Source: Streptomyces sp. NBC_00513 (lineage in GTDB: Bacteria > Actinomycetota > Actinomycetes > Streptomycetales > Streptomycetaceae). Taken from it: a stretch of DNA of 64,000 bases. Made by a program: the position numbers and the translations under genes. Shown in pieces: positions 60,822 to 64,000 of the stretch. Positions within the stretch are counted from its first letter, which is position 1. Each line of letters opens with the position of its first letter. The stretch covers positions 6,262,001 to 6,326,000 of the forward strand of contig NZ_CP107845.1 in assembly GCF_041431415.1 (NCBI RefSeq). Reading direction: 5' to 3'. The notes under the pieces are model-generated. The model did not search any database, was not told the DNA's origin, and saw only the letters and a program-made list of their open reading frames with translations.

Positions 60822-61505
60822 ATGACGAGTGCGAAGACCCCCGCCGACGAGGCCGAGGCCCGGGCGATACAGGACGAACTGCGCGAGAGCGTGGTGCTGG
60901 ACGAGGTGGGGCCGCCGGTCGGGACCGGGCTCATCGCGGGCGTGGACGTCGCCTACGACGACGAGCGCGACCTCGTGGCGGCCGCCGCCGTGGTCCTGGA
61001 CGCCGCCACCCTGGACGTGGTCGAGGAGGCCACGGCCGTGGGGCACGTCAGCTTCCCCTACGTGCCGGGACTGCTGGCGTTCCGTGAACTGCCGACCGTG
61101 CTGGCCGCGTTGGAGTCCCTGACCGTCACCCCGGAGCTGGTCGTCTGCGACGGCTACGGGCTGGCCCACCCGCGCGGCTTCGGCCTCGCCTGCCACCTCG
61201 GGGTGGTCACCGGGCTGCCCAGCATCGGAGTCGCGAAGAACCCGTTCACCTTCACGTACGAGGAACCGGGCGCCCGCCGCGGCGACACCTCCCCGCTGCT
61301 CGCGCCCGACGGGGCCGTCGTCGGCCGGGCGCTGCGCACGCAGGACGGGATCAAGCCGGTGTACGTGTCGGTGGGGCACCGGGTCTCGCTGGACAACGCC
61401 TGCGCGCACACGCTCGCGCTGGGCCCCCGCTACCGGATTCCGGAGACGACCCGACGCGCCGACTCCCTGTGCCGGCGCGCCCTGCGCGAAGCCGTCGCGG
61501 AGTAG
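60822..61505 (+). CDS. nfi: Endonuclease V
   Basis: 227 residues. It nicks DNA (or RNA) at the second bond 3' of inosine to start repair of deaminated adenine. IAGVDVAYDDERDLVAAAAVVLD contains the first catalytic Asp, FPYVPGLLAFRELPTVLAALESL the recognition helix, VVCDGYGLAHPRGFGLACHLGVVTGLPSIGVAKNPF the second Asp, and GIKPVYVSVGHRVSLDNA the third. The 27-bp repeat array begins 33 bases after its stop. Confidence 0.94.
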   Translation: MTSAKTPADEAEARAIQDELRESVVLDEVGPPVGTGLIAGVDVAYDDERDLVAAAAVVLDAATLDVVEEATAVGHVSFPYVPGLLAFRELPTVLAALESLTVTPELVVCDGYGLAHPRGFGLACHLGVVTGLPSIGVAKNPFTFTYEEPGARRGDTSPLLAPDGAVVGRALRTQDGIKPVYVSVGHRVSLDNACAHTLALGPRYRIPETTRRADSLCRRALREAVAE

Positions 61506-61537
61506 GCGGGCGGGGCCGGGGCCCCCCGCCCCGAGCC

Positions 61538-61636
61538 CGCCTGTCGCGGCCGCCCGGCCCCGACCGCCTGTCGCGGCCGCCCGGCCCCGACCGCCTGTCG
61601 CGGCCGCCCGGCCCCGACCGCCTGTCGGGCCGGCCA
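61538..61636. repeat. Tandem 27-bp repeats between convergent genes
   Basis: Three identical 27-bp copies (61538-61564, 61565-61591, 61592-61618) begin CGCCTGTCGCGGCCGCCCGG; a partial fourth runs to about 61636. The CGCCTGTCGCGGCC core recurs once more at about 61650. Confidence 0.9.
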
Positions 61637-61666
61637 CCCCGCCCCGAGCCCGCCTGTCGCGGCCTG

Positions 61667-62866
61667 TCAGTCCTCGGCCGCGACCCGGAAGCGGATGCCC
61701 GCCTTCTGGAGCCGGTCCAGGAGCGCGTCGCCCATGGCCACCGCCGTGGTGAGCTGGCCCGAGGTGTCCGGCAGGGCGTCGTGGGCCAGGCAGAGCGCGG
61801 ACTCCGCGAGCATCTTCGCCGTCTCTCCGTAGCCGGGGTCGCCGCCCGAGACCTCCGTGAACACCCGGCGGCCACCGCCCGTACCGACGAAGCGCACCGT
61901 GAACCAGCTGCGGGCGCGTCGTTCGGCGTCGGGTCCGCGGCCCGGTTCCCAGCGGCTCATCAGCCAGCGTCGGGCCGCCGGTACCTGGGCCAGGGCCGCC
62001 GTCGCGCCCACCGCCACCGATCCGCCCACCGCGACGGGCAGATGCTTGACCGAGGCGTGGTGCCGGTAGCGGAAGTCCGGCCCGTACCGTTCCAGGGCGG
62101 CCGCCGACCGGGCCACGATCGCCACGTCCAGGGTCGGCAGGGGCAGCGCCCAGGTGCCGGTCTCGCGGCTGTAGTGCGGGTGGCCGCCCGTGCCCCGTAC
62201 CCGGCGCTCGGGCCGCCGCGGTTCGTGCAGCCGCCGCTCGCGGGCCGCGGCCAGGGTCTGCGGGCCCCGGCTCATGGCGGTGAGCGCGGAGGCCAGGGTG
62301 CCGCCGGACAGCATCGCGTTGGAGCGCATGAACCCGTCCACGCGCAGCGGCACCCCGGCCGGCAGTCGACCCACCGTGAAGTACGCGCCGAGGTCGGCCG
62401 GGATCGAGTCGAAGCCGCACGCGTGCACCAGCCGGGCGCCCGTCTCCCGGGCCCGCGCGTCGTGCTCGACGTACATCCGGTCGACGAACTCCGGCTCGCC
62501 CGTGAGGTCGACGTAGTCGGTGCCCGCCTCGGCGCACGCCGCGACCAGTTCCGCCCCGTACCAGACGTACGGCCCGACGGTGCTGGCCAGGACCCGGGTG
62601 GAGGACGCCAACTCCCGCAGGGTGTCGGGGTCGCCCGAGTCGGCGCGGATCAGTGGCAGGGCCGCGCAGGCCGGGTCGAGGGCGGCGAGCCGTTCGCGCA
62701 GCCGCTCCAGTTTGCCGAGGTCCCGCCCCGCCAGGGCCCACCGGCAGTCTGCCGGGGCGTTCGCCGCCAGGTACTCGGCGGTGAGTGCCCCGACGAACCC
62801 GGTGGCCCCGAAAAGCACGACGTCGTAAGCCCGTTCCGGATCGTGGTGCCGAACCCGCTCGTTCAT
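61667..62866 (-). CDS. Saccharopine dehydrogenase-like / trans-acting enoyl reductase-family protein
   Basis: 399 residues. The N-terminal NAD(P) fold [25 protein letters not shown] (14-38) is followed by [59 protein letters not shown] and [19 protein letters not shown]. These match the membrane-associated enoyl reductase group related to mycobacterial Rv2449c/Rv2953. A role in lipid reduction is likely, but the substrate is unknown. Confidence 0.87.
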   Translation of the reverse strand: MNERVRHHDPERAYDVVLFGATGFVGALTAEYLAANAPADCRWALAGRDLGKLERLRERLAALDPACAALPLIRADSGDPDTLRELASSTRVLASTVGPYVWYGAELVAACAEAGTDYVDLTGEPEFVDRMYVEHDARARETGARLVHACGFDSIPADLGAYFTVGRLPAGVPLRVDGFMRSNAMLSGGTLASALTAMSRGPQTLAAARERRLHEPRRPERRVRGTGGHPHYSRETGTWALPLPTLDVAIVARSAAALERYGPDFRYRHHASVKHLPVAVGGSVAVGATAALAQVPAARRWLMSRWEPGRGPDAERRARSWFTVRFVGTGGGRRVFTEVSGGDPGYGETAKMLAESALCLAHDALPDTSGQLTTAVAMGDALLDRLQKAGIRFRVAAED

Positions 62867-62994
62867 GGACCGCTCCTCCCAGCTGGTGTCGGTGGCTGAG
62901 GCTAGCGTGAGGGACGGCTGTCCGTACGGGCAGGTACGCGCCGGGCGCGCATCGCGCGGGTACCCGGGGCCGCCTGCGGTGAGTGGAGGTGTCG

Positions 62995-63381
62995 GTGAAG
63001 GCTGCGGTGCGCAAGTGGGAGGCGGTGCGAGGGTTCGCCCTCGGGTTGCCGGAGGCCGTCGAGGAGTTCCCCTGGGGGCCCGAGGACGCCGTGCTGAAGG
63101 TCAACAAGAAGATCTTCGTCTTCATGGGCAACACGGACGGTCCGCCGGGCATCTCCGTGAAACTGAAGGACGAGGCGCTCCACGGGCACGCCATGACCGC
63201 TCCCGGGGCCGAGCCGACCGGGTACGGACTGGGCCGGTCGGGATGGGTGTCCGTGCCGCTGGGGGAGAAGGGCGCGCCCTCGGTGGAGGTGCTGTGCGAG
63301 TGGGTGGAGGAGAGCTACCGGACCGTCGCCCTCAAACGGCACGTGAAGGAGCTGGACGCGCGAATCGAGGCAGATGGCTAA
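62995..63381 (+). CDS. MmcQ/YjbR-family protein
   Basis: 128 residues from the GTG at 62995 (GGAGGT ends 5 bases upstream). [32 protein letters not shown] and [32 protein letters not shown] fit the CyaY-like fold of the MmcQ/YjbR group, which is often noted as DNA-binding; the role is not established. A GTG at 62983 would add four residues. Confidence 0.88.
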   Translation: MKAAVRKWEAVRGFALGLPEAVEEFPWGPEDAVLKVNKKIFVFMGNTDGPPGISVKLKDEALHGHAMTAPGAEPTGYGLGRSGWVSVPLGEKGAPSVEVLCEWVEESYRTVALKRHVKELDARIEADG

Positions 63382-63391
63382 GCGCTTGCTC

Positions 63392-63449
63392 TTGTGCTGA
63401 GTGGAACGCGTTCCTAGCATCGCTGGTGTTACATCAGTTGTGTCACACC
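63392..63449 (+). promoter_or_regulatory. Promoter and operators upstream of the CoA-transferase gene
   Basis: TTGTGC (63392-63397), a 17-bp spacer and TAGCAT (63415-63420) form a good promoter. The perfect palindrome GGAACGCGTTCC (63403-63414) abuts the -10. GGTGTTAC (63425-63432) and GTCACACC (63442-63449) form an 8-bp inverted repeat with one mismatch around the expected start point. Both look like repressor sites. Confidence 0.65.
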
Positions 63450-63473
63450 ACGCACCAGGATGCTGGGGGCTCG

Positions 63474-64000
63474 ATGGCAGCGACAGGTACCGGGCACGGG
63501 AGCGCCGAGGGGACCGGCGACGGTGGCCGGAACGGCCCGCTCGCGGGCGTGCGCGTCGTCGAGCTCGCCGGCATCGGGCCGGGGCCGTTCGCCGCGATGG
63601 TCCTCGCGGACCTCGGGGCGGACGTCGTCCGGGTGGACCGGCCCGGAGGCGGCGGACTCGCCGTCGACCCGGCGTACGACATCACCAACCGCAACAAGCG
63701 CTCCGTCCTGCTCGACCTGAAGTCCGCCGAGGGCCCGGCCCGTGTCCTGGACCTGGTCGAGCGGGCCGACGTGCTCATCGAGGGGTTCCGGCCCGGGGTC
63801 GCCGAGCGCCTCGGCGTCGGCCCCGACGCGTGCCTCGCCCGCAACCCGAGACTGGTCTACGGCCGGATGACCGGCTGGGGCCAGGACGGCCCGCTCGCGC
63901 ACACGGCCGGGCACGACATCGCGTACATCGCCGTCACCGGCGCGCTCGGCATGATCGGGAACCCGGGCGAGCCCCCGGCCGTCCCCGCCAACCTCGTGGG
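63474..64000 (+). CDS. CaiB/BaiF family CoA-transferase (alpha-methylacyl-CoA racemase-like), 5' part
   Basis: The window ends within this gene; 175 residues are visible. After a Gly-rich start, [39 protein letters not shown] (about 22-60) and [67 protein letters not shown] are typical of the family III CoA-transferases. The variant [11 protein letters not shown] and HDI suggest alpha-methylacyl-CoA racemase, which epimerises 2-methyl-branched acyl-CoAs in chain breakdown. The catalytic Asp lies near the end of the visible part or beyond. Confidence 0.9.
   Translation, partial: MAATGTGHGSAEGTGDGGRNGPLAGVRVVELAGIGPGPFAAMVLADLGADVVRVDRPGGGGLAVDPAYDITNRNKRSVLLDLKSAEGPARVLDLVERADVLIEGFRPGVAERLGVGPDACLARNPRLVYGRMTGWGQDGPLAHTAGHDIAYIAVTGALGMIGNPGEPPAVPANLV

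Noticed and set aside
61538..61636. 27-bp repeats considered as CRISPR
   Set aside because: Direct head-to-tail copies without spacers.

Overview
The window is chromosomal DNA from a high-GC actinomycete, almost certainly a Streptomyces. Support comes from GC-saturated third codon positions, frequent GTG and TTG starts, a full-length HrdB-type principal sigma factor with a Lys/Ala-rich N-terminal part, SsgA-like and WhiB-like developmental proteins, a FadD of the usual MREF type, and many paralogues typical of the genus. I see no prophage, insertion sequence, CRISPR array, rRNA operon or large biosynthetic cluster. The only tRNA is tRNA-Leu(GAG).

Layout. 1-11 kb: end of an amino-acid permease, hrdB-like sigma factor, a methyltransferase, a ZTP (pfl) riboswitch with folD, a FAD oxidoreductase, an HTH protein with an internal 120-residue duplication, a frameshifted membrane gene, an MmyB-type regulator, a pterin dehydratase-methyltransferase pair, an aldo/keto reductase and a ricin-like lectin. 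11-18 kb: a branched-chain-amino-acid-type (Liv) ABC importer in which LivH, LivM and LivF are one 972-residue polypeptide, with LivG, the LivJ lipoprotein and a long-chain acyl-CoA ligase. A paired palindromic operator covers the livJ promoter. 18-23 kb: LysR regulator, SBF-like transporter, 2Fe-2S thioredoxin-like ferredoxin, FdhD and a FabH-like synthase. 23-32 kb: tRNA-Leu, a Ser/Thr kinase, an ECF-like sigma operon divergent from a membrane protein with a sigma-like N-terminus, and metG. 32-39 kb: a membrane glycosyltransferase-like protein, a NarL/DesK-type two-component system, two membrane proteins, and a three-gene operon (HTH regulator, ImmA-like protease, 7-TM protein). 39-47 kb: a second MmyB-like regulator, GH4 glycosidase, MFS exporter with a C-terminal domain, Nudix hydrolase, and two FAD oxidoreductases, one with an 18-bp repeat array at its N-terminus. 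47-54.6 kb: divergent LigC-like ligase and LigD-Pol-like primase, a HAD-like protein, a WhiB-like protein, a four-gene WXG100-type (type VII secretion-like) operon and an acyl-ACP desaturase with a nested palindromic operator. 54.6-64 kb: an ABC-F protein, SsgA-like protein, Asp-box protein, O-methyltransferase, YciI, endonuclease V, a saccharopine-dehydrogenase-like reductase, a MmcQ/YjbR protein, and a CaiB/BaiF CoA-transferase running off the end.

Functional themes are lipid and acyl-CoA metabolism (FadD with Liv importer, FabH-like, desaturase, CoA-transferase), one-carbon metabolism (riboswitch-folD), redox enzymes, DNA repair (LigC/LigD-Pol, endonuclease V) and many small regulators. 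The most notable features are the LivHMF fusion, the HTH/ImmA/7-TM operon with a duplicated HTH relative 32 kb away, the WXG100 operon, and several well-formed but unassigned operator palindromes. All names come from reading the sequence; no database search was run.
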